DNA from: Plasmodiophora brassicae
Taxonomy: Eukaryota > Endomyxa > Phytomyxea > Plasmodiophorida > Plasmodiophoridae
Direction of reading: 5' to 3'
DNA length: 64,000 nucleotides
NCBI GenBank assembly: GCA_039704465.1
Contig: JASFAU010000002.1
Coordinates: forward strand, 372,001-436,000
Positions 12,011 through 22,774 of the stretch are shown here, in pieces (within the stretch, counting starts at the first letter, position 1; each line of letters begins with the position of its first letter). The notes under the pieces are model-generated. The model worked only from the letters and a program-made list of their open reading frames with translations, was not told where the DNA came from and ran no database searches. The position numbers were made by a program, and so were the translations under genes.

Positions 12011-15000
12011 GCGGGGTTATCCCGCAACGGAACTGGTATGTACGCCCCTGACGTAGTGCCGCCGAACCGGTCGGACGTCCCGACGGGCGCCCCACGTGTG
12101 ACGCCACCGCAAAAGGAACCTCACTATAATAGGTAGGGCAAATCTACTAGCAGTGTGTGCCACGGGCCTATGGATCTGATATTTACGGCTCCGGCCGGAT
12201 ATCCCCCTGGAGTACGCACGACCCCAGCCCTCAGTAGAGGCGGCGCGCCGCGCCCACGCCACCCCTAAGTAGTGACGCTGCGACTGGTTTCGTAGAACCG
12301 TACCGACGAAGACGACGGGCGCGGACAGGAACAAGCCCTGCCTGTGCCCTGAACTTTTTTTTATAGACTCCTTTTTTGCAACCGAGAGGTCGATGGACGA
12401 TTCTGAGAGGATGGATGCTGATGAGCATCATGAGGCTGCGCGCGGGCGAGCCTCAGTGTTTCGAACGATGGATGTCCGATTTGTCCGAGACGAACCAGCA
12501 ACCCGCGGGCAGACGCCTTGTTGAGGGAGCTGTTCTGACCCGGTGCCTCTCCATGTTAGTACAATGGATAGGCAGGCCATTTACAAGATTGTTTCGAAAG
12601 AGTACACGACGGCTCATGCGTATATGTTTCACTTTAGCCATTAGTGCTGCAACAGGAGCCGTCCTACCTAACCAGAGATTTCGGACCGTACAGCTGTCCG
12701 TATTGCCGACGCAATGTCGCACCGGAGTCAGCACAAGCGGCAGCTTGCTCGGCCGGACGCCATGGCAGATCACCGTGCGGGCATGCCGACTGACCTGGTC
12801 AACGTGCTTAGGGCTGTGTCTCGACGTGGTTGTTGTCATTGAAGAAGAAGAGTCTTTGCAGTAAGGAACCACGCGTCGACGTTTGGAATACCTCCATTGA
12901 CCTTGCCGTCTCGTATATGGATCAATATAGATTCTCTGGAATGGGCCTTGACTGTATCCGAATACGGCATGAGACAAGCCAATGTTCCCCAGGTGCATTG
13001 TTTGAGCAGTCTCACAATGACCATCGATTCCTCTTCGAAATGAAGGTACTTCGCCATGCACAACTAATCCTGTATCTGCCCGTTTGGTTGCCTGGACGCG
13101 GCCTGCCCGTACAGCGACGACTCGCGATCGACCAGATGGCCTTACAGTGATGTCCGGTAGGTGGTTTGTCAGATGTTGTTTGTTGAAACGCTTAGCGCCA
13201 CGAGAACCTGGCTGACCTTGAACGTATGAACCCCGACATCGGTGACGGCCTTGCCGAATTGGAGAGACTACCTACTGCATGCAGAACGTCATGAAGAAGT
13301 ATTGTCAGCGCAGAGGCGAGCCATGCCGTCGTGCTTGTCGATGGCAATAATGTGGGGCGATACATCACCTGAGGCGGGACAAGACGGTACGTAGAGTTTG
13401 GCTTTACGCGATTACAGGCTGATAACTGAAACTCCCGCAGGAATACTTAATTGCTTATCTGCTGACGGTCATGGGTACATTTGTAAACATGACGAGCCGC
13501 TGTTTAACGTAAGCGCGACATATCGTTCAAATCAAACTGGGGACTTTTGCTGGAACGACCGCCGTTGCTCGCTGAGGAACCTGTTTATGGACGAAGCCAC
13601 GTGTCATCTGGCGCCGTTGAGCCAAACGACATGTGAACGTTGGGAAACATAATTCCGCTTCGTAGACGTGACCGATGAAAATTGCAACGGGCCACGGAAT
13701 CGACGAAACCTTGGCGGGCGTGCTTCCGTATGCATGGCCAAAACGTGAGTACCCATGCCCAGGACGTCGTTGTCCCCTTGCTGATTACGTGTTTGTGTGT
13801 AGTCGAAGCTGTCGGCTGGAGCGCCCTGCGAACACATCCGAATGTGGGTCAACAACCGGCCGGGTCCGGACGCACGCAAGTGGGCCGGACCGGCAATATT
13901 CGGATCGGAAGGGCCCGCATTTGGTCGTCTATCGGTGGTCATGTTCGAGGACGACGGGGCCGGGTCGGTGAATCCGTTTGCTATATATCGGGTTGAAGTA
14001 AACTCGGTTCCCTCTCCCGCTGGACTGTGGGCAACGCGAGACGTGGTGGGGCGCCATCGAGGGTTGCTTCGTGGTCGTACAACGTGTTTACTCTGCGACT
14101 TTCCATGGCGGATCGTCTGTTGGGACTCTCCACATTCAGTGGTCCCCAGTTACGAGGCGTGCGAGTATATTCGTTATACCCAATACCAGACTGGCGGCGA
14201 ACGGGTGGATCCAGGAAGCCCTGGTGAGGAGGGACAAGCGCCGCAGCACGTACGTCGAGAAGGATGACGAGATGGGCAGGCGATCAGCATGGCCGGTTCG
14301 CCGGTGGGGACTCGCCATGAACCTGGACTGGGACCAGATCCCCATCGGTACCAGTTAGCCGCTGCTTTGTCGCTTCCTTGAAACGACAGCCGACATTTGT
14401 TGGACACCCTTTGTCGTCGTTGGACGAGATGATTCTCCTGTACGGCCATTAATCGGTGTTTCTCGTCGACGCACCAGTTGGCTTATGGAACAGGGCGTCG
14501 TTCATGACGACATGACCCAGAATGTTTGTTATCGAAGTTCTGAATATATGTGTCGGTAGATGGAGATGCCTGCTGGTGTGACCCCATCTAATTGAGGGCC
14601 GAGCCACTCAGTTCTGGACGGCCGACGGCAACCCGGATCCGAAGGAGGTCTGTTTGAACATCCGTCTAAGACGCATGCGTGCAACGGGGCTGGGTCTGCG
14701 AAACCGATACGTACTCACGTCTTGTAGGATTGGCGCAGACAGCTTGATCCTCGATTTCCAGCAGAGCACCTGATCGAACGAAGCGTTAGTTCCTCTTGCT
14801 GACGCACAACAAGTGACATTGCCCGTCCTCCATGTATCGCTGGGTGGCACGATGCATATGATGAATGCAGACGTGATTCGCCTGCGATTTCCATGGCACT
14901 CTGTGCACCGGCTCGCGACATCCGCCTGCTCTTCATGCTGTGTTACTGGCGAGTCCTATGTATGCGCTCATCCCGTCACTGCGATGCAGAATTCTGTACC

Positions 15001-15253
15001 CGGCCACAATTCACGGATCCAACTCATTAACGTTTCGTCTGACTTCTCCCAGATGAGTGCTTAATTAGTGCTTAGGTGAAGGACTGATCGGGCGTGTTTT
15101 TCGGGCACAGCCTCCCGTATTCGTGTGACACTTTGACGTTGGGTGATCCGGTCAGTTTGCATATCGTCAGGGTACCATGTGGTTTTCAGTTTTAGTGTAT
15201 TTCTGCTTAGGTATACGTAACCGTTTCAATCCGATAGCCGGTCGTATATGTAA
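12011..15253. other. Gene-poor stretch between PAS-like paralogues 1 and 2
   Basis: No gene could be supported in these 3.2 kb. Open frames are short on both strands, do not join across plausible short introns into recognisable motifs, and show no homology I recognise. The most coding-like piece is plus-strand ~13842-14000 (MWVNNRPGPDARKW...FEDDGAGSVNPFAIYRVE), which ends at a good GTAAAC donor but has no convincing partner exons. No tRNA cloverleaf or transposase motif was seen. Confidence 0.4.
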
Positions 15254-16314
15254 TCACCCTGGCGGGTCTCTACGTCTGCTTTCGCCATCGTCGCCTTTGG
15301 CCTCTTCGAACTGCCCATCGCTGGGCGCCTGCGTGCCAGCAGGCGCATCCAAACGCAAGAGGGTTTGCTCGATGGGTGTGGCTACGTCTTCACGAAACGA
15401 ATATATGTAGAGAACTAAATGTGCCTCCTGCAGGAAGTTGTCGAATGAACAGTGCACCGGTACCTGCCAAGTTTCGTCACAAACTCTGCTTCGCTGCGTA
15501 ACATGGAATGGTAACCCACAATTTGCCCGTTGGACCGGATGATAGTAACCGGGAAAGCCGTATGTCTGGCCTGGAAGAAGATGGCGCACAACCTGTTGGC
15601 TACGATCGTGGACGCGCTCGCTGGCGTAAACAGCACCATCAGGAACGATAACATCCCCGGCAAATAAGGGTTCCATTGATCTGGCGGCCGCAGATGCATC
15701 CTTTGAAGATGTTCGATCTGGTCAGCAGAATAACCCCAAAGCTGCAGAGCGGCGTCATCCAGTACAACGTCGTGCCTGGGAGGTGATGACGAGGAATCTG
15801 TGCTGATGGCAATCTTGGCTGCGGGGACAGAATCATTGTCAGCAGGAGATGGCAGCACGAAAATCGGGCTACCGAGCGGGTTCTGGAACATGACTACCTG
15901 TCCGGAGCGAATGTGAAGGTACCGGTTCGGGTCAAGGCCGAACACGTCTTCCGGTATCTCGGACGCGTACAGTAGCAGGTCGCGATAGACTGTGGCAATC
16001 TGTTCTGGCGTCAGGAACTGCTGGTAGAAGGCAAGAACGTTGGGCGCCACGCGGCCGTCGGCGGTGCAAGAACCGAACAGCGCCTGGTGAACCAGCTCGG
16101 GGCGAAACATGCGGTGTCCTTGCATGACAAGGCTTACGAGGTCAGTCGGGACCGCCAGTGGCACCAATACCGTGCTCTGGGGCGACAACCCATCCCGATG
16201 AGCAACCATTGAAGGCGGGACACACACGCCCGAACGCGTATCTTGAGATCGACGTCGTTGCCTGCGTTGCCTTCTACAGTCTTGTCCGCCACCAGGTTGC
16301 CTCTCCATCGACAT
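15254..16314 (-). CDS. PAS-like family protein, paralogue 2
   Basis: Exon 1 16314-15520, intron 56 nt (GTGGGT...GGCAG), exon 2 15463-15254; 334 aa. It shares the family core: LVSLVMQGHRMFRPELV, EDVFGLDPNRYLHIRSGQVV, FQNPLGSPIFVLPS, PAAKIAI, LDDAALQLWGYSADQIEHLQR, FLMVLFTPASASTIV and the late strand VTIIRSNGQI | VPVHCSFDNF. It is the most divergent copy: the RRDG motif is RSNG and the C-terminal tail is acidic and Gly/Asp rich. The start is set at the ATG (MSMERQPGGG) that aligns with MDRVQEG and MDKVQTG of copies 3 and 4. The open frame extends about 160 nt further upstream without an ATG-initiated alternative. Confidence 0.75.
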
Positions 16315-17176
16315 CGTATGCGATATCAAGGCAGGAGATGATGCATGGCAGCTAGGACTAGGGATATAGCCGCTCGGGGTGTCCAAGACGCAAACCGCAA
16401 AAGGTGCGGTCCGCACATTTCCCGACGCATCCGACTGCGGTTGCCTCGGTGGCCGGGTGCTGGGGGTCCATGACACTACCTGACTACCTACTCATGGAGT
16501 GCTAAGAATAGAACCTGGCGACAAGGCATGGACAACGGATCCAGGCCCGGGTGGCAGCGTCTCCGCTCTGCGAATGCGCATGTCTGCATCTGGGGCTGCA
16601 TAATGGACGAGGAACGAGGCCGCCGCGCGCCACGACGTCGTCTCCAGGAAGCTTCGCATTCATTTGACGGCTAGGAATGGGATTGTCTTGAGCGTATCCG
16701 TGGACTGGCACACATGCACATTTAAGCGGCAATTACAGCTGATCGAGTAGAGACGCGGCATTCGCTGCATTCAAAGTCTTTAGCATGAACCAGGCGAAGG
16801 AAAGACATTTCCTGCAGCGAGATGACCAACGACGGTTCTATGCGATGACCCGATCAGATGCTGAACGCTGGATGCCTGTTCGCCGCCTGCTCATCTTCAT
16901 CTTGTTTGTCCGCCTTCAAATGGAAGGTACGGCTCGTTGTTTTCAAAAGCAGAGCACCCACCAGATCGACGCGGGTCGATAACTTGATCTTACCTATGCC
17001 AACGATTTTGCGATCTGGCAACCACAGTGACCAGTGAAACTTGGGAGATCCTGTTTGCATGTCCCGCGAGTGGCCGAAGGAAGCGCAACTTGCATACCTG
17101 GCTAGTTCTACGATGGAGACCAGGAGCGAAACTGTTTTGTTCTCGAAATGAACATACCAGATTAAGTGTATACAAA
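16315..17176. other. Intergenic, partly inside the tandem duplication
   Basis: No gene seen between paralogues 2 and 3. From about 16850 rightwards the sequence resembles the stretch from about 18880 (shared anchor near 16918 and 18949: AAATGGAAG followed by GT-rich, CGTTG-containing sequence), so this is downstream flank carried along in the duplication. Confidence 0.5.
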
Positions 17177-18690
17177 TCATCTACACGCGGAGCATGACTC
17201 GGCAGTAGTGTAAGACGAGCTATCGTCTTCTGAAAAGCGTCGAGGTCTTTCGAGCGGCAATGAACATGCGGCTGCGTCGATCGTGGATATTATCCTGGCT
17301 ACAGAAGCTAACGGACGCGCTCGGAACGACGCCACGGAGACGTACGCGTAGAAATTGTGCACATAGCTGGACATGGTACAGTACGCTGGGACCTGTGCAC
17401 AAGCAAGATTATTCCAGGCCAATCGAGTGAGAATTATGCAGCGTCGCTGACGTACAGTTCTGCCGTCGCGTCTTCTAATCTCCACTTCGAACGCGAGGTT
17501 ACTCGCAAGGAAGTACCGTGTGACCAGGTTCACAGTGGCGATCACCGATGCGCTAGCCGGTGAGAACAGGGACATGAAGAACGAGAAACACTTCTTCTGG
17601 TCCGGACGACAGTCCCTTCGTTTCTCGAAATGCGCCCTCTGCAAAGCCTCCATTTCGGTAGCAGTGTATCCCCAGAGCGAAAGCGCTGCATCATCGAGCA
17701 AGAAATCGTATCGAACGTGAGGTCCGGTGGCGTCGACGCAGATGGCCATCTTCGCGGCTGGGACGCGATCGTCCTCGACACGAGACGGGAACACGAAGAG
17801 CGGTTTCCCAATGGGATTGTCGAACTTGACAACCTGGCCGGGCCGCATCTGCGGGTACCGATTCGGATCCAGGCCGAACACATCGTCCGGCGCCGACGCT
17901 GCATATGCAACTAAATCGCGACGAACAGTCGCGATCTGGGCCTCCGTCAGGAAGCCCTCGTAGAACATCAGCAGCCCTGGGTCAATATCGCCGTCCCCCC
18001 TGTGCAGCGCTTCGTCGACCAGCTCGGGTCGGAACATTCGATGCCCTTCCATGATGAATGTGACCAGTTCACCGGATACCTCCTGCAGCCAGAGAAGTGG
18101 GGATGGTGTCGCACCGATTGCACGATCCGGCGTTGCCCTTCTCTCCAGTAGACCTCTTCGTAACGCGTCCTCGATCGCATTCCGGGATCGACGAACCCGC
18201 GCGCGCCTTCCCTCCTGCACCCGATCCATCCGTTGCGACTGCACCCGCGTTCACTCGCCGTTCCAAGTTTGGAACCGGGCACCCCAGCTGGCTCGATCGG
18301 GCGATGGACACACCAACGTCGCGCAGTCTGCGCAATCGGCACGTCCGCACAATCCAAATTTAGAACCCGGCAGTCGGAAACGTCCGTGCCGGGATCGCGG
18401 AGCCGCCGAACCGAGGTGGCGAGACTGGGGTCCGCCGCACAGGGATGACCAAGGCTCGGTGCTGCTCTATACGCGGACATGTAGGTGCGGGCATGGCCAC
18501 CTTCTCCCCATCAAAATCATCGTTACTGTTCGTTTGCTGGCGGACCTCTGGTCAGGGCAGCCCCATGCACTCTTCGGCGACCAGCAATGTGTGGCTGCGA
18601 TCACCATCATAAAGACAGGGTCGCGGATCGGAGCGGGCGGGAAGAAATTTAGCGCCCACCTCGCGACCCAAGTTTACGCACCAAACGCGA
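16850..18690. repeat. Tandem segmental duplication, left unit
   Basis: Contains PAS-like paralogue 3 and its flanks. Matching anchors in the right unit lie about 2.02-2.08 kb away: gene ends 17177 vs 19248, gene starts 18229 vs 20308, and an upstream block near 18572-18650 vs 20590-20665 sharing AGCAATGT.TGGCTG and GTCGCGGATCGGAGCGGGCG. The copies are diverged, with several small insertions and deletions. Confidence 0.7.
17177..18229 (-). CDS. PAS-like family protein, paralogue 3
   Basis: Exon 1 18229-17456, 63-nt intron (GTACGT...CACAG), exon 2 17392-17177; 329 aa. Core: LVTFIMEGHRMFRPELVDEA, DDVFGLDPNRYPQMRPGQVV, FDNPIGKPLFVFPS, PAAKMAI, LDDAALSLWGYTATEMEALQ, FFMSLFSPASASVIA, then FEVEIRRRDGRT | VPAYCTMSSYVHNFYAYVSV. 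The intron is a multiple of three with no stop, so an intron-retaining transcript would add 21 residues in frame, interrupting the PAS-like strand. Very close to paralogue 4 and inside the duplicated unit. Function unknown; sensory or protein-interaction role inferred only from the PAS resemblance. Confidence 0.8.
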   Translation of the reverse strand: MDRVQEGRRARVRRSRNAIEDALRRGLLERRATPDRAIGATPSPLLWLQEVSGELVTFIMEGHRMFRPELVDEALHRGDGDIDPGLLMFYEGFLTEAQIATVRRDLVAYAASAPDDVFGLDPNRYPQMRPGQVVKFDNPIGKPLFVFPSRVEDDRVPAAKMAICVDATGPHVRYDFLLDDAALSLWGYTATEMEALQRAHFEKRRDCRPDQKKCFSFFMSLFSPASASVIATVNLVTRYFLASNLAFEVEIRRRDGRTVRQRRCIILTRLAWNNLACAQVPAYCTMSSYVHNFYAYVSVASFRARPLASVARIISTIDAAACSLPLERPRRFSEDDSSSYTTAESCSACR

Positions 18691-18879
18691 CACCGTGATG
18701 CTTATTGGCTATTGCTATTATTTTGGGGATACCTGCGAACCATCGGAACCTCCTAATTGGTGCAGAGTTCCTCTTTCATCTTCTTGTGTCGCGTGTCGAA
18801 CAGCGATCCTGGATGGGCGTGATCAACTTCCAGCACGTGCACGAGACGCATCCGTACGTGCATCCAAAGACACTCTCGT

Positions 18880-20680
18880 GAACCCATTGCGACTCTGCCG
18901 AGTATTCGCCATGGCACAAGCTGCCTGCCCTTTCGGTTGTTCGTCTTCAAATGGAAGAGTCGGTTCGTTGCAGCGAACAGGGCAGAGGGCACTTTCGAAC
19001 CCGTCGCAGCGCAGTATTCAACTGGTAGGCGCTGTGTCCATGTCCATGACGTCTCACAGGCGATTGGCATATCGGCAACTCCCAAAGACTTGGTAGAATG
19101 AGCGACCGCCCATCCCACCTTATGGTTTTCTGCGCCTGGTAAACGCCGCTGTACAGGTGGTACATGGCTCCTCCTACGATGTGGGTCATAAAAGCGAGCC
19201 AGCAGCGTGGTACTCGAACGAAATATATCAACTAGATGTATACAATGTTATATGTCTAATACCGAGCATGACTCCGCTGTACCACAAGACGCGGTATCGT
19301 CGTCTTCTGCCAAGCGATGTCTACGACGTCTTGCTAATGATATTGAGAACACGGCCGTGTCGATCGTGGACATTCGGTTGGCAACCGACGTTAATGGACG
19401 CGGTCGGAGCGACGTCACCGAGAGGTGCGCGTAGAAGTTGTGCACAAAACTCGATATGATACAGTACGTTGGGATCTGTACACAACGCGGAATTACTCTC
19501 AGCCGACGAGATACGCGTTAAGCAACGAATGCCGTCGTACAACTCTGCCGTCGCGCCTTCTGATCTCCACCTCGAATGCAAGGTTACACGCGAGGAAGTA
19601 TCGCGAGCACAGGTTCACGGTGGCGATCACCGATGCGCTTGCAGGTGAGAACAGGGACATGAAGAACGACATCCACTGTTTCTGGCCTGGACGACGGTCC
19701 CTTGGGTTCTTGAAATGCGCCCTCTGCAGAAGCTCCATTTCGGCAGCAGTGTATCCCCAAAGCGCAAGTGCTGCATCGTCAAGCACGAAATCGTACCGGG
19801 AGTGAGGGCCGGTGGCGTCGACGCAGACGGCCAACTTCGCGGCTGGGACGCGATCGTCCTCAACGCGCGATGCAAACACGAACACGGGCTTCCCAATGGG
19901 ATTGTCGAACTTGATCACCTGGCCCGGCCGGATCTGCGGGTAACGATTCGGATCCAGGCCAAACACATCGTCCGGCACCGATGCCGCATATGCCATCAGG
20001 TCGCGACGAAGAATGTCGATCTGGGCCTGGGTCAGGAACTCCTCGTAGAACAGCAACATGCCGGGGTCAATGTCGCCATCCCCTCTGTACAACGCTTCGT
20101 GGATCAGCTCGGGCCGGAACATCCGGTGGCCTTGCATGATGAACGCGACAACGTCATCGGGTATCTCCTGCGGGCATGGAAAAAGCAGGGACGCTGTCGC
20201 GCCGATGCCACGATCCGGCCTTGCCGCTCTCGTCACCACAGCTCGTCGTAACAGGTCCTGGATCCGACGGCGCCGCCGCACATGCCTCCCCGTCTGCACC
20301 TTATCCATCTGCTGTGACCCACACGCGTTCATTCGTCTTCCCGCGTCGCGGGGCCGGCTACGATACTCGACCGGGCAATGCAAGGCGACCGCCTTCGCGC
20401 AGTGTTTCGCAGAGCGGGACGCCCCCCTGAGCGTCTAAATTCAGGATCCCACCCGCCGGAACGTTCCCCGCCGTGAGCGCCGTCGTCCGCCGGCGCTCGA
20501 TGGCCCGCACAGACGACCAGAGGTCGGGGATGCCGACTGGTGTGTGCCCCTCCGGCGTCTCGTTCCGCGCACAGGACGACCACTAGTTGCACCGTTCGGC
20601 GGACAGCAATGTATGGCTGTGCTCAGTGCGTGTCGCGGATCGGAGCGGGCGGGGAACGAATTTAGGGGGCCCACACACAC
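18880..20680. repeat. Tandem segmental duplication, right unit
   Basis: Second copy of the roughly 2-kb unit, containing PAS-like paralogue 4 with both flanks. Similarity to the left unit extends from the downstream flank (near 18940) through the gene to about 20670 upstream of its start. Outside paralogue 4 (that is 18880-19247 and 20333-20680, and on to 20874) no other gene is seen. Confidence 0.7.
19248..20332 (-). CDS. PAS-like family protein, paralogue 4
   Basis: Exon 1 20332-19541, 65-nt intron (GTACGA...GTACAG), exon 2 19475-19248; 339 aa, or 331 if the second ATG at 20308 (MDKVQTG, aligning with paralogue 3) is used. Core: VVAFIMQGHRMFRPELIHEA, DDVFGLDPNRYPQIRPGQVI, FDNPIGKPVFVFAS, PAAKLAV, LDDAALALWGYTAAEMELLQ, FFMSLFSPASASVIA, FEVEIRRRDGRV | IPTYCIISSFVHNFYAHLSV. 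The unspliced frame runs into the intron and ends at a stop there. The basic N-terminus (RRRRRIQDLLRR) could be a nuclear signal, which is inference. Confidence 0.8.
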
Positions 20681-20874
20681 ACGCCTGGCACGTACGGTAC
20701 GCGTCACAGTGGCGATGCGCATCGCCCGTTTGAGGATACGTTCACAGACTGCCTGGGGCAACGCACCCGACGCGGTTGGCCTGGGGCACCGCCCTGTGCG
20801 ACTCGCCCAACAGGTTGGCGCTCGGTTGAGGTCTTGCTGTTGGCGGTGCGGTCGTAGACGATCGTTCGCGATTG

Positions 20875-22624
20875 ATGGCCGACGTCGACCGTGGCAGACA
20901 TGTGACGTTCTCGGAGATGGACAACGCCGCCCTGGGCTGGTTCCATCTTCGTGCCGTCCTCGTCGCTGGCGCTGGCTTTTTCACTGATGCGGTCAGCGGC
21001 CGCCGACCCCGTTTGTGACGCAGCCGCCCTCTGATGCAGTGTGCAGTACGACATCTTCGTCATCTCGCTGGTCCTGCCCATGGTCTACAAGGTCTACTGG
21101 CCGGACTTGAACTTCGCCAGGGAGTACCCGTTCTACGACGGCCTGCTGAAGGCCAGCACCATGTACGGGAACTTCATCGGCCAGCTCGTGTTCGGGTACC
21201 TCGGCGACCGGTACGGGCGCAAGCGCATGTACGGCGTCGAGCTCGTCATCATGATCGTCTGCACGATCGGGTCGGCGACGAGCGCCTCGTCCGTGCGCGG
21301 CGCCAACGTCCTCGTCTACCTGGCCCTGTGGCGCTTCTTCCTCGGCATCGGTATCGGCGGCGACTACCCGCTGTCGTCGATCATCACGTCGGAATTCGCC
21401 AACGTTCGCCACCGAGGCGCCATGATGGCCGCCGTGTTCGCCTTGCAGGGCATTGGCATTCTGGTTGGCGGCGGCGTTGTGCTGGGCCTGCTGGCCTGGT
21501 TCGAATCGTCGATTCGCGCCGACCCGTTCACGCTGGACTACGTCTGGCGAATCGCGTTGGCGTTCGGCATCGTCCCGGCTATGGTCGCGGTCTACTTCAG
21601 GCTGACGTTGCCCGAGTCGCCGCGGTACACGGCCCATGTCCAAGGCGACGTGGACCGGGCGCAGGCAGACGCCGCTCGCTGCATTGAGATGAACTCGATC
21701 GGCCACGACGCAAGCGAGGAAGATCGCGTCGTCGACGTCGAGGAGGTTCCCGTTGTCCCTGCCGGGCGCTGGAAGGACTTTGTGGACCATTTCGGGCAGT
21801 GGCGTTACGGGAAGGTCCTGCTGGGCACCGCGTACTCGTGGTTCGTCCTCGACATCGCGTTCTACGGCCTGTCGTTGAACCAGTCGACGATCCTGATGGC
21901 CATCAACTACGGCGGCCACACCGACGTCGTGTACGACCAGTTCTATCAGAACGCGGTCGGCGCCGTCCTCATCAACCTGATGGGAACCGTCCCCGGGTAC
22001 TGGATCACTGTCGCCACCATCGGTATGACGACGAAGCACCCACCCACCACCACCGTTGCTGACAGCCCGTAATCAGATCGCATCGGGCGTAAGCCGATCC
22101 AGCACGTCGGGTTCGTCGTCATCGCGATCTGCATGGCGATCCTGGCAATCTACTGGAACGCCATGCTGGCCAATACGTCGTACTTCATCCCGTTGTATAC
22201 GATCGCACAGGTGCGGGCGTGTGAATGCCGCCCCCCTATCGAGCCCCATGTCTGACTGATTGAACGGCGTACAGTTGTTCTTCAACTTCGGGTTGGTGCA
22301 CAACGGGGCCGCATTGATCGCGCCTTGATCGCATATGATAGGCCCAACGCGACGACGTTCGTCGTGCCCGGCGAAGTGTTCCCGACGCAGTGGCGATCGA
22401 CGGGTCACGGGATCTCGGCCGCCTGCGGTAAGCTGGGGGCCGTCCTGGGCGTCCAGTTAGTGGCCCCGTACTTCCAGGACCACGCCCCCGTTGTCCTCGC
22501 TGTGTTCGCCGCCGCCATGCTGACCGGTGTGGCGTCCACCCTGCTGCTGCCTGAGACCAAAGGGCGCTCGCTCGAGGAGATTTGCAACGGCGGCGACGAG
22601 CGGAAGAGCGTTGGCTCGACCTGA
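20875..22624 (+). CDS. PHO84-type phosphate:H+ symporter (MFS)
   Basis: Imports phosphate with protons across a membrane, by family. Five exons: 20875-20991, 21047-22022, 22077-22210, 22275-22291 and 22342-22624; introns 55, 54, 64 and 50 nt; 508 aa. Splicing restores GWFHLRAVLVAGAGFFTDAY, DRIGRKPIQHVGF and FFNFGPNATTFVVPGEVFPT, all hallmarks of fungal/plant PHT1 transporters; the signature GGDYPLSSIITSEFANVRHRG is intact. Exon 4 is only 17 nt. The start gives MADVDRGRHV before the first TM. Twelve TM segments are expected and enough hydrophobic stretches are visible. The C-terminal GRSLEEIC matches the family end. Confidence 0.93.
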
Positions 22625-22774
22625 ACGTCGGCCACCTCACACACATGGTTGCTAATACAGACGATCGTGCGCAAGCCGATGCGATTCAAGACGGCAGTGA
22701 GGAGCAGTGGCCAGCGTCGCTGGGATAGGGTTGCGCGTTGTGACACCCAGTGGATGTCGTTCTAGGCGCGAAGG

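Noticed and set aside
12453..13061. 202-codon minus-strand frame in the gene desert
   Set aside because: No homology, opposite-strand frame of similar length (12376-12864 plus), and an amino-acid pattern typical of chance frames.
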